Positions 8,501 through 16,018 of a DNA stretch of 50,928 nucleotides are shown piece by piece. The stretch's first letter is position 1. Each line of letters opens with the position of its first letter. Both the position numbers and the translations under genes were made by a program. A model generated the notes under the pieces. The model ran no database searches and was not told the DNA's origin. It was given only the letters and a program-made list of their open reading frames with translations. The DNA comes from Deltaproteobacteria bacterium. GTDB lineage: Bacteria; Myxococcota_A; Polyangia; HGW-17; SLPX01. Where the stretch lies: contig JAGGXR010000082.1 of NCBI GenBank assembly GCA_021162935.1, positions 1 to 50,928 on the forward strand, in the 5' to 3' direction.

Positions 8501-10255
8501 GGTGAGCACGGCGCCCATGTCCGTGGCGCCCCCTACCTTGGTTCGGACGAGTCGGTCCAAGAGTTTCGTCTTGTTCGCCGTGGTCGCCGCCACCAGGTGC
8601 AATGCTCCATGCGTGAGCGGATGCAAGGACAGGTCGCCTCCGAGCAGGGCGAGCCGATCCTTGGCGCCAAGGTGGGTGGTCAGGGCTTCGGCAATGGTCC
8701 TGGCGAGTTGGAGCCTGGTGGGGTCCGTGCCGGCCGATAGGTCCACCACGAGCACCAGATCCAAGGGACGGTCCTTGGTGGCTGGCGCAAGGGGCAGGGG
8801 CATGAGTCGGGCAAGGTAGTACGGCGTGCCCTTTTCCTGCTCTTTGGAAATGAGCCCCAGTGCGCTTTTTTTGCCGAGCGCTTTGCCGTGGATACTCACC
8901 ACGAGGTCGGCCGGTGGGATGTAGTCCGAGCGCCGCAGGACCACGATGCCGCGATCGAGGCGGGCGCCCAGGGATGCATCGACCCGACTCGCCTTGGCAT
9001 GGATGAGGTTCGCCTTGATTTCGAGTTCTCCGATGCGGATGCCTGCAGCACCGGCGTTGCCCATTGGATAGACCCAACGCCGAATTCCCGCCTGGCGTTC
9101 GATCCATTGGCTGTAGACGATGACCACCTTGCGCGTGCTGCCCGGGGCAATGGGATAGATGCGGGCGCGATAGACACCCGGCGCGTCCCATTCGAGCAGG
9201 GCCGGGTCGTCGGTGGACCCCTGATAGACCTGAGCCTGGTACTGGGCCCTCGCCCTGGACCGCTCCTTGATGTAGCCGTAGACCATTTTGCCGTTTCGGT
9301 CGATCCCGAAGCCGTGCAGGATGGCCCCTTTGGGCAGGCGGATACGATAGATGCCTTCCAATGTTTCCGACACCGGGTTGAAGAACTCCTGTTCGACCCG
9401 GACCAGGGCCAGGTCGCCTCGGATGGTGGCCTGCACCCGGAGGCTGCGGACTGACAGCGGGAAGCGGGCTTTGCCCGTAGACCCCGGCATCCTGGCGCCA
9501 ACCTCGCCCAGTCCCGCCGGCGCCTTTTGCCAGCGAGGAGCCGGCCAGGCCAGTCCACCGGTCCAGTCGTCCCACATGGCCACCGGCTCGATCCTGACTT
9601 TGTCTCCTGCGAGCGTGAGTTGGTCACCGGGCTCCAGGTCGCCCGCCGAGTTCTTCGTTTCGTAATGGGCCGTCCCTCGTACCAGATAAATGCTCGGGCC
9701 AGCGCTCGTTTGGGTCAACTCGAAGGCCGCGCCGTCGGTTTTGACGGTCAGGCCTGCTGCCTGGACGAGGGGATGAAATCCTCTCGTGGTCTCCACCCAG
9801 GCTCGGCCAGCCAGGAGCTTGATGCCTGCATCGGTCAGCGTCACCTTGCTGTTTCGATCGAGCAGAACCCGAACGCCCTGGTCATGATCCACCAGGGCCC
9901 GGCCTACACAAGATACGGTTTCGCCCGTAAAAATCCGCTGTCCCGATCGGGCTGGCCGCACTTTTCCGTCAGGTTCCTGCATGGACACGGGAGCCCGCAC
10001 CACGGTCAGGTTGCCGACCGTGTGGTCTCCTGCCTTGGGCAGGGACGCGCTCTTGTCCGAACCACAGCCCCCCATCATGCCCAACGTACCGACCAGAACG
10101 GCCGCTGTCGCCAGGGCGCAGACCGCATGCAGCCTGCGCCTGTTTTTCACCGGTGGGCCGCAACGGGCGCTTCGATGTCTTTCGGCCATCAGGTCGGCAG
10201 TGGCGTCAGACACCACGTTCATTTTCATCCGACTCGGTTGGTTCGATCCGGTCAT
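5543..10255 (-). CDS. Giant lipoprotein with FecR-like, VIT, VWA and AgmX/PglI-like domains (1570 aa, first paralog)
   Basis: ATG 10255 (MTGSNQ) sits 5 nt after AGGAGG. The open frame continues further upstream, but that part has no signal or domain character. A hydrophobic stretch ends MMGGC, giving a lipidated Cys at about residue 64; the n-region is unusually long, so a later start (MAERHRS, residue 23) is possible. Domain order matches the downstream paralog: FecR-like beta domain, VIT (EQEFFNP), VWA with MIDAS-like DLSAG, GGATD and GDAMP. A charged Lys/Glu/Ala linker and a Gly/Arg-rich linker follow. The AgmX/PglI-like module is then very clear (GSLDKGIIRRIILRHI, QVRYCYE, RRWRFPKP). Next come an alternating Asp/His strand (DVDVHVDIHIHNH), helical TPR-like repeats, and a C-terminal beta domain like the paralog's. 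The two genes look like an ancient tandem duplication forming one operon. Confidence 0.85.
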   Translation of the reverse strand: MTGSNQPSRMKMNVVSDATADLMAERHRSARCGPPVKNRRRLHAVCALATAAVLVGTLGMMGGCGSDKSASLPKAGDHTVGNLTVVRAPVSMQEPDGKVRPARSGQRIFTGETVSCVGRALVDHDQGVRVLLDRNSKVTLTDAGIKLLAGRAWVETTRGFHPLVQAAGLTVKTDGAAFELTQTSAGPSIYLVRGTAHYETKNSAGDLEPGDQLTLAGDKVRIEPVAMWDDWTGGLAWPAPRWQKAPAGLGEVGARMPGSTGKARFPLSVRSLRVQATIRGDLALVRVEQEFFNPVSETLEGIYRIRLPKGAILHGFGIDRNGKMVYGYIKERSRARAQYQAQVYQGSTDDPALLEWDAPGVYRARIYPIAPGSTRKVVIVYSQWIERQAGIRRWVYPMGNAGAAGIRIGELEIKANLIHAKASRVDASLGARLDRGIVVLRRSDYIPPADLVVSIHGKALGKKSALGLISKEQEKGTPYYLARLMPLPLAPATKDRPLDLVLVVDLSAGTDPTRLQLARTIAEALTTHLGAKDRLALLGGDLSLHPLTHGALHLVAATTANKTKLLDRLVRTKVGGATDMGAVLTQAARLLQPGRRGAIVYLGDAMPTVGELDLASLKKRLSRLTTPIRLYGVAVGQEANLDLLAGLTESGGRALRVTDQAGAGRAALRIAEHLARPVMQKVTVDLGPTVEQVYPRRPVTVVAGHPLMVAGRLKGKAPGTITLVGLVNGKEVKQQFSVDNRRLDDGGDLKLRWATYRLAQLLTRGAGREEMVELGTRFGLITPYTSFYVPSTRQLDQDGEEKKKVQDARKKAERILADLNKDKTQRDQAAKNVQETKAEKPADEKEETKAQPATTGAAKPSGRPIAAPPVATARPQKKAPRARSMTLRLKGTKRGSEAGLVVNETTPGIARGDSGGGSGHGYGGQRHRRRNTAETAGVTASLAKQGSQTNLDGLDARAQLASTEQGRTRHGDRAAAAGDGFAITGNKRPKVTGGRARVSGSLDKGIIRRIILRHINQVRYCYESRALARNPHASGLVTVQFAIGSNGRVRTARIASTTLHNPASERCIALSVRRWRFPKPRGGGLVVVRYPFKFQSNKSAGQEQTRARRVAVDVDVHVDIHIHNHLPSRCSPAAKKPLAARRRLWRERLASRGGIRGVMEVWIDARQHCELHTWTDRRVLLSAMLNRLGSARSMLALYRRFHRSWGIRRFLRRAILGRVRRQSDLRIVLRALGLDQQIQLSMVRQVLARLTRPDLKIAALQKLLVDHPANAKLTMLLLDQLETANRWKEGLPIADSVEGNPYADPDLRVNVAEFLLRHGKQYETRARRILSELVEFRPTDPSVRRRLGDLYRAHGWFDEAYRQYQTLASLRPQDMSVLLLMASAAAGAGRLDEALRLEQRVASTAEPGSATGLARWALLWTSLRLMKLRWKARLAGKSAVEELARLLARTRRSGVLDLAHPMRVALTWSHPSADVELHVGVGSYHPSRAPLLGSLYGIEAFDAAKIDKAGYRIEVKRVGRPTNRIVRAELAVMWNEGKPNERLWTKTIVFKRNQNLARFKIQGGKVEEVQ

Positions 10256-10678
10256 GATGCCCTCCTGTATCCTTCTGGAATCCGAGCTTCGTTGCGTTCC
10301 GTGGCAGTCGTTGCGTTGCATGGAACCTGAGTGGCCTGGTCGGCGCTGGGCCTGCTTGGTGTCTTTCGACGGTCTGTCCATGCGATTCATTGGGTCAGCG
10401 TTCGTGTCCGATGGTTGTATGGTCATTGGTTCAGTGGGACCAGACGCCTGGAACTCGCAAAAGTTCTGTCGCGTCGTGGTCGTTGGTTTCCTGTTGGACC
10501 ACGAGATCGAGTCCTGCATTGGGTGTCCTGGTTGCAATCCGATACCCGTTTCCCCGTCGATGCCCGTTTGTTCGAGTCTGTACGCAGCCGCTCCTTTTAT
10601 GGGAGCATGGCGAAGTTTTGCCGGAAGATCAATCGATTTAGCGGTCAGACGATCGACGGGTGTGCCGCAGCGTGCGAT
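10256..10678. other. 423-bp intergenic region upstream of the giant-lipoprotein operon
   Basis: The open frame of the first giant lipoprotein extends through part of this region (to about 10537) without a ribosome-binding site or signal peptide, so it is treated as leader. The region should hold the end of the hydrolase transcript and the promoter of the two giant genes. On the minus strand a TTGATC at about 10641-10646, followed 17 bp later by a poor CATGCT, is the best candidate promoter I could find, and it is weak. No terminator hairpin or repeat stands out. Confidence 0.4.
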
Positions 10679-11485
10679 TCAGCACGGGTCGTTTTCGAGC
10701 CATTTTGCGATCTGAGAGGCGACGCGTTTCGAGAAGAGCAGGCCGAGGTGGCCTCGGTCTGTCATGACCAGTTCGGTGCCTGCATTTTCCAAACCGGCGT
10801 TGTTCGGCGGCGCCACCACCGCGTCGGCCTCGGAGCGAACACCATAGTAGGATACAGACTCAGGCGGGCTGGGAGGCCAGAATTCTGCAACGAACACATT
10901 GTTTGGGCTCATGGCATGCGACGATCGTCCAGGTCCCAGTTTTGCCCACCAGGTCCCGCGATGGGGTGTGGCCACCATGACCAGGTTACGGACCGGCGAG
11001 GCATCGATGCGTTCCACCAGATATCGGGACACGATGCCGCCGTAGGAGTGGCAGACCAGGTCCACCTCGGCGGCCTCGTTCTGGCGTCGTACCCGTTCGA
11101 CGAAGCGGGCGAGCCTGGCTGCGCAGCGATCCGGAGCCGAGAAGAACCAGTAGTCGAAGGCCCAGACCGGCCGGTGCAGTTCGTGCCTCAGCCGGAAGGC
11201 CAGGGCCATGAAATCGATGCTGGTCTGGCCGTAGCCGTGCACGAGGATGATGGGACGACCGCGGCCTTTTTTGTACCACCAGGGCCACCACAGAAGGGGA
11301 ATCAGCAGCAGCCATTGGGTGGCCACGGCTGCTGACCATTCCCACAGAAAGGCGCGCAGGCGTTTTGCCCGGGGTGACCAGCGGCGGCCAGCAATGGGCA
11401 TCAGGTAAAAGATCGTCAGGAACGCGGCGATCGCCGCCCCATACGCTCCAACGACGACCGCAACCCAGGTGATGATGGTGCTCAT
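10679..11485 (-). CDS. Membrane-anchored alpha/beta hydrolase (lipase/esterase-like)
   Basis: The protein (268 aa from ATG 11485) begins with two hydrophobic segments, ending in a Trp-rich stretch (LLWWPWWYKK). A canonical hydrolase fold follows: oxyanion segment ILVHGYGQ, nucleophile elbow CHSYGG (the Ser of G/C-H-S-x-G), a later SEADAVV that can supply the acid, and GHLGLL supplying the catalytic His near the C-terminus. The pattern resembles small triacylglycerol-lipase/PGAP1-like esterases. It is probably held in a membrane with the catalytic domain on one face; the substrate is unknown. An in-frame ATG at 11554 would add 23 residues without a better Shine-Dalgarno; neither start has a strong one. 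It lies on the same strand as the giant lipoproteins but 423 bp upstream, so co-transcription is uncertain. Confidence 0.8.
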   Translation of the reverse strand: MSTIITWVAVVVGAYGAAIAAFLTIFYLMPIAGRRWSPRAKRLRAFLWEWSAAVATQWLLLIPLLWWPWWYKKGRGRPIILVHGYGQTSIDFMALAFRLRHELHRPVWAFDYWFFSAPDRCAARLARFVERVRRQNEAAEVDLVCHSYGGIVSRYLVERIDASPVRNLVMVATPHRGTWWAKLGPGRSSHAMSPNNVFVAEFWPPSPPESVSYYGVRSEADAVVAPPNNAGLENAGTELVMTDRGHLGLLFSKRVASQIAKWLENDPC

Positions 11486-11727
11486 GTGTTTCGTTGCTGT
11501 CCGTGACCCATGTTTGCTGCACAAAGGATTGGCCCTTTGAATCATAGTGGTCATCAGGGGCGAGGGTCAAATTCGAAGTTTGAGACGTGCAGCACTCTAT
11601 TCGGATGGTCGCCCTTGTTTCAGGTTGGACAGCGCCTTCGAAATCGAGTTTGGGATGACAATTGTCCTATTTGTCCTCATGTCAATCATGAAAAGTCCTT
11701 GAAACTGAAGGCAAAACTTTGGTGTGC

Positions 11728-11757
11728 TTGACTGTTGTTTGTGAGCGGGGGTATCAT
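11728..11757 (+). promoter_or_regulatory. Candidate sigma-70-like promoter for the 1348-aa surface protein
   Basis: TTGACT (11728-11733) and TATCAT (11752-11757) are separated by 18 bp, about 140 bp before the ATG at 11894. They lie in the 408-bp divergent region 11486-11893, which contains no gene I can support; the rest of that region shows no clear repeat or second promoter. Confidence 0.5.
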
Positions 11758-11893
11758 GAGATGCACAAACGATAGGGGTGGCACAAGTGGGTCGATGAGC
11801 TTAGAGTAACTGGAGCACAATGAGACACGGACCGACCAAGAAAGAGGGATGTGCCTGTCCAGGCCCCGGTTGATTGGACGGAAGGAGTCGACG

Positions 11894-14800
11894 ATGAGAG
11901 GGTGGAAGAAGTTGGTGGTCGCGGTGGCGGCTGTGGCATCCAGTTTGCTCTGGAGCGCCTGTGGCAACGGGTGCAGCACGGTGGAGCCGGCTCCGGCGCC
12001 TATGCCTCCGAGCCAGACGATCGAGGGCGGGTTCCAGGTGCGGATCACGCCCCAGGGGCTCGATAAGCTCACGTCGGAGATTCCAGGGCTCGTGGCGGCA
12101 GCGGTTCAAAATTTGGCTGTGCCCGAGGACGTCCTCTACGATGGCGCCATTGGAACGTTGACCCTTTGTCGGGGCGGCTGTCCCATTCACATATCGATTC
12201 CGCAGGACGGCGTTCAGGTAAAGGTCAAGGATGTCCATACCATGGTCGTCGAAGTGTCCGTGGTGGCGGATACGGATTTGAAGTTCGAAGGGGAGCCTTT
12301 CGTGGGCAGTGATTTTAGTTGTTCCATGGCCATGACCACGGATGCGCCGGATCCGCTCCACGTGGAGGCGGATATTGGGTTCTTGATTCGGGACGAAGAC
12401 GGCGAGATCCGCATCGAGGTGCAGGGCATCCACAACGTGTCCGTGTCGGGCCTGAACTTCCATGTTCACGACTGCGGATGGCTGGGTGACGTGTTGGACT
12501 GGTTTGCCGATGGCTTGAACAACTTGCTCGATTACTTGGATTCCTTCATCGGCAGCCGGATCGGCGATTGGCTCACGAACCATCTGCTGCTGCCTTGGTT
12601 GCAGTCTTACATCGACAGTCTGCTGCCCGACCCGATGGGTATCGAGGGTCAGATCGACCTCGGCTCCATGCTGTCGCAGTTCTCTCCTGGGGCAACGGGT
12701 AATTTGGAATTGCGCATCGTTCCGGGCGGTTACGTCAACCTGCTCCAGCACGGAATTTCCATGGGGGTGATCACGGGCCTGAACAGCGATTCGGATCCGA
12801 GCACGAGGGCCCACACGGCAGGTGCAGATGGCGTGATGGCGCACAGTGCGCCGGCCCGTTGTGTGCCCAGGTTCCCGACCTTCGACATGCAGCCCTTCGT
12901 CGTCGCTGGCGACATGACGAACGTAGCCGTGCGCAAGACGTTCGCCCTGAACGTGGTCCAGACCCTGGACGGCTCGCACGACACGGATCGACTCGTGTAC
13001 GAGTCAGGGCCCAAGGCCGGTCAGCCCGCGGACGTGGGCATCGGCATCAGCCAGTACTTCCTGGATTTGGCTGGCTTCCATTCGATCAATTCGGGCGCTC
13101 TTTGTCTGACCATGGGCACGAAGCAGATGTCCATGCTGACCGTGGGTTTGTTCTCGATTCTTATCCAGTCCATGGGCGACCTCATCGATCCCGACGTGGG
13201 AGACGCGCCGGTCAGGTTGGTGATTCGGCCCCAATGGCCCATCGAGTTCAACATCGGTCAGGGCACCGAAGACAGTCCACTCGTGGACATGTTCCTCAAA
13301 GACTTCCAGGTCGACGTCTATCCCTTCGTGGAACAACGCTACACGCGGGCCTTGACTATGGCGTTGGACATGCACGTTGGTTTGAATTTGGACGCGGAGC
13401 CCAATTCGGATGGGACGGCCCTGATGGTCGTCCCGACCCTGCTCGGTATTTCCGAAGACAATGTGACGGTTCGTGTGCACAACTCGGAACTCATCGAAGA
13501 GGATCCCAAGGACCTCGAAGACATGCTGCCCGGCATCTTGAGCATGGTGACGCCCATGCTCACCTCGGCACTGGGTAGCGGGTTTCCGCTGCCGTCCTTG
13601 GGCAACGGCATGACCCTCGATTCGTTGGAGTTCCGCAGCAGCGACAACAATCAGATGTTGCTCGTGTTGGCCTCCATCAAGACCAGCAGCAACCCGGTGC
13701 CTCCGCTTCCTTTGGACACCCTGGCGAAGGTGGTTCAGGTCCATGTCCCGGCGGCGGATGTGATTCGAGAGGCGTTGCACGAGCATCGCAGCGCCGACCT
13801 TCCGTCCGTGCAGTTGAATCTTGGAGCCACCGTGGCGGGCCAGACGGCCCAGATAGACGATTTTGAATGGCAGTATCGGGTCGACGCCAACCTGTGGCAT
13901 CCCTTTGCGGCGCAGGCCCAGATCGAGATTCGAGACCCGGCCTTCCTGATGCAGGGCTGGCATCGGATCGAAGTGCGGGCGCGGCGCAGGGGTGCGCCTT
14001 TGAGCGTGGATCGCACACCGGTGCGACTCAACGTGCTCATCGACTCGGTGCCTCCCAGAGTCAGTCTGAAGCGCGATGGAGACAGGGTCGTGGTCGAGGC
14101 GCTCGACTTCGTATCGCCTGCAAAGAACCTGGAGTATGCGGTGGCGCGCAGTCCGGGTCATTGGCGGACCCTGTCGGGCGACAGCCTGTCTCTTGCAGAC
14201 GCCAAGGCGTTTGCGAATGCCTGTGGCGGGAAGCTCGGCGTTCGGGTCACCGACGAGGCAGGCAATCGAAGCGAAGGCTGGTATGACATGGGCCTGTGGG
14301 AGACGACAGGTTCGGTGGAGCAGGGACCTTCGATGTCTGCGGGTGGCTGCTCCCAAGCCGGCAATACGGGCGGACTCGCTCTGTTCCTGTTCCTGCTCGG
14401 ACTGTGGTTTGTGCGGCGGATTCGGGCTCGGTCCCTGGTGCTTGCCGGGGCGCTTGTCGGTCTGCTGCTCGTCGGTGCGACCGGGTGCCACGACAAGGCG
14501 CCTGGCAACACGAATACGAATCAGACCTGTCAGGATGAGACCGACTGTCAGGACCTGGTCTGCCAGGACGGCCAGGTTGCTGATTGCATTGACGGAATCT
14601 GTCAGTGCATCAGTGACCTGCCTTTGGGAAACGTGGGCACCCATTCCTCCCTGGCGGTGGTAGCCGGTCCCGCGGTCTATGTGGCTGCGTACAATAGGAC
14701 GTACGGGGACCTGATGGTGGCTCGGTTTTCTCCCCCAGGTGTGGTGCCGCATCGGCTCTACGAGAAGGGTGGCGACGGCTGGGAGTTCGTGGACGGCGTT

Positions 14801-15940
14801 CCCGACGGCCCCGTCTGGATTGCGGCAGGGACCGTGCGGGGTGGCGTGAAGGCGCATGGCGACGACGTGGGCACCTACACGTCCATCGGCGCGAATACGG
14901 ACCGGCAGCCTGTGGTCGCCTATCATGACAAAACCCACGGATCCCTCAAGTTCGCCTGGTACGACGGATCCGACTGGCACATCCACGTCGTGGACGATGG
15001 AGGCAGCGACAACCCCGAAGAAGGAGATGCGGGCTGGTACAATGCAATGAGCGTGGAGACTGGGAACAACGCGCCAGGCATCGCCTACATGGCTCCGGTG
15101 ATTCCAACGGGCAATGCTTCGGAGCCGTACGAGTGTCAGCTTCGTTTCGTCCAAGCCGACTCGGAGAACCCCACGTCGCCGGATCAGTGGACCATTTACG
15201 TGATCGACAACGTGGTGGTTCCGGCCCTTGGAAGCGATGCTCCCTTGGGAGACTGGCCCCGGGGTACAGGGTTGTTCGTGGCCATGACCAGGAAGACGGA
15301 TGACACACCCGTGGTCGCCTACTACGACAGCCTACGTGGGAATCTGAAAATGAGTGAAATGGTCATCGACGACCAGGGACTCAGGCATTTTTCCGAGCCA
15401 GTGATCGTGGCTGGCGAGGACGATCAGGGACGCGACACGGGCAATGTGGGTGTGTTTCCTTCGGTATTGGTGAACGGCCAGCCCGAGGTGTATCGGTATG
15501 CGTACGCCGACGCCGACCTGAATCGCCTCTACTACTACGATAGCACCCTGACGGAGCCGGTCGTGGTGGATGATGGGTATCGCGTGGAGAAGAATGACAC
15601 CACCGGTTTGGACATGCCCGTGTTCCATTACGTCGGGTGGGACACCCAGCTGATCGCCGACGGCGATTACGTGATCATTGCGTATCAGGACAGCACGAAC
15701 CAGGAGCTACGGCTCGCCAGTTCCCAGGGCCAGGGTCAGAATTGGACCTTCGAGGTCCTGGCGGGCGACGAGGATCCTTTCGTCGGGGCCTACGGATTCT
15801 ATACCGACGTGGCCGTGGATGGCGGGGATGCCTACATCTCGTCGTACGTCATCAATGAGCACGCAGAGCCGGACCTCCTCGGCAACCGGGCGGTGAAGTT
15901 TTTCGTGGAGATTTTCAAGCGGAGCCTGTGGCCTGAGTAG
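11894..15940 (+). CDS. Large surface protein, apparently a fusion of a lipoprotein with a MYXO-CTERM-like tail and a second lipoprotein (1348 aa)
   Basis: ATG 11894 follows GGAAGGAG. The signal peptide ends LLWSAC, so the N-terminus is probably lipidated. Residues about 30-300 alternate beta strands and amphipathic helices in a way that recalls BPI/LBP-type (TULIP) lipid-binding proteins; that is a fold guess only. An Ig-like segment lies near 730-800. At 817-845 there is a MYXO-CTERM-like tail: Gly-Gly-Cys, a hydrophobic helix (LALFLFLLGLWF), then RRIRAR. Instead of stopping, the frame runs directly into a second lipoprotein signal (LVLAGALVGLLLVGATGC, Cys 865). A Cys-rich segment and a beta-repeat region with recurring VVAYxD motifs follow, as in propeller-like surface proteins. 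A GTG at 14438 could be the old start of the second protein, but it has no Shine-Dalgarno. The frame is open throughout. Confidence 0.8.
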   Translation: MRGWKKLVVAVAAVASSLLWSACGNGCSTVEPAPAPMPPSQTIEGGFQVRITPQGLDKLTSEIPGLVAAAVQNLAVPEDVLYDGAIGTLTLCRGGCPIHISIPQDGVQVKVKDVHTMVVEVSVVADTDLKFEGEPFVGSDFSCSMAMTTDAPDPLHVEADIGFLIRDEDGEIRIEVQGIHNVSVSGLNFHVHDCGWLGDVLDWFADGLNNLLDYLDSFIGSRIGDWLTNHLLLPWLQSYIDSLLPDPMGIEGQIDLGSMLSQFSPGATGNLELRIVPGGYVNLLQHGISMGVITGLNSDSDPSTRAHTAGADGVMAHSAPARCVPRFPTFDMQPFVVAGDMTNVAVRKTFALNVVQTLDGSHDTDRLVYESGPKAGQPADVGIGISQYFLDLAGFHSINSGALCLTMGTKQMSMLTVGLFSILIQSMGDLIDPDVGDAPVRLVIRPQWPIEFNIGQGTEDSPLVDMFLKDFQVDVYPFVEQRYTRALTMALDMHVGLNLDAEPNSDGTALMVVPTLLGISEDNVTVRVHNSELIEEDPKDLEDMLPGILSMVTPMLTSALGSGFPLPSLGNGMTLDSLEFRSSDNNQMLLVLASIKTSSNPVPPLPLDTLAKVVQVHVPAADVIREALHEHRSADLPSVQLNLGATVAGQTAQIDDFEWQYRVDANLWHPFAAQAQIEIRDPAFLMQGWHRIEVRARRRGAPLSVDRTPVRLNVLIDSVPPRVSLKRDGDRVVVEALDFVSPAKNLEYAVARSPGHWRTLSGDSLSLADAKAFANACGGKLGVRVTDEAGNRSEGWYDMGLWETTGSVEQGPSMSAGGCSQAGNTGGLALFLFLLGLWFVRRIRARSLVLAGALVGLLLVGATGCHDKAPGNTNTNQTCQDETDCQDLVCQDGQVADCIDGICQCISDLPLGNVGTHSSLAVVAGPAVYVAAYNRTYGDLMVARFSPPGVVPHRLYEKGGDGWEFVDGVPDGPVWIAAGTVRGGVKAHGDDVGTYTSIGANTDRQPVVAYHDKTHGSLKFAWYDGSDWHIHVVDDGGSDNPEEGDAGWYNAMSVETGNNAPGIAYMAPVIPTGNASEPYECQLRFVQADSENPTSPDQWTIYVIDNVVVPALGSDAPLGDWPRGTGLFVAMTRKTDDTPVVAYYDSLRGNLKMSEMVIDDQGLRHFSEPVIVAGEDDQGRDTGNVGVFPSVLVNGQPEVYRYAYADADLNRLYYYDSTLTEPVVVDDGYRVEKNDTTGLDMPVFHYVGWDTQLIADGDYVIIAYQDSTNQELRLASSQGQGQNWTFEVLAGDEDPFVGAYGFYTDVAVDGGDAYISSYVINEHAEPDLLGNRAVKFFVEIFKRSLWPE

Positions 15941-16018
15941 CCGTCCGATCCTGCGACGAGACCTGTGCAAACGAATCACCTGGAGGGGGCGGGTCCATGG
16001 GCGATCGCCGTCGCGCCC

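Noticed and set aside
7950-9575. 541-codon minus-strand frame
   Set aside because: Overlaps the first giant lipoprotein in another frame; the composition is Gly/Arg/Pro shadow-like, whereas the true frame has VIT and VWA motifs.
11801-12979. 392-codon minus-strand frame
   Set aside because: Antisense to the start of the same surface protein; no recognisable features, and it crosses the promoter region.
13004-15154. 716-codon open frame on the minus strand
   Set aside because: It is antisense to the 1348-aa surface protein, has no signal, motif or Shine-Dalgarno, and is Arg/His-rich as expected for a GC-rich shadow frame.
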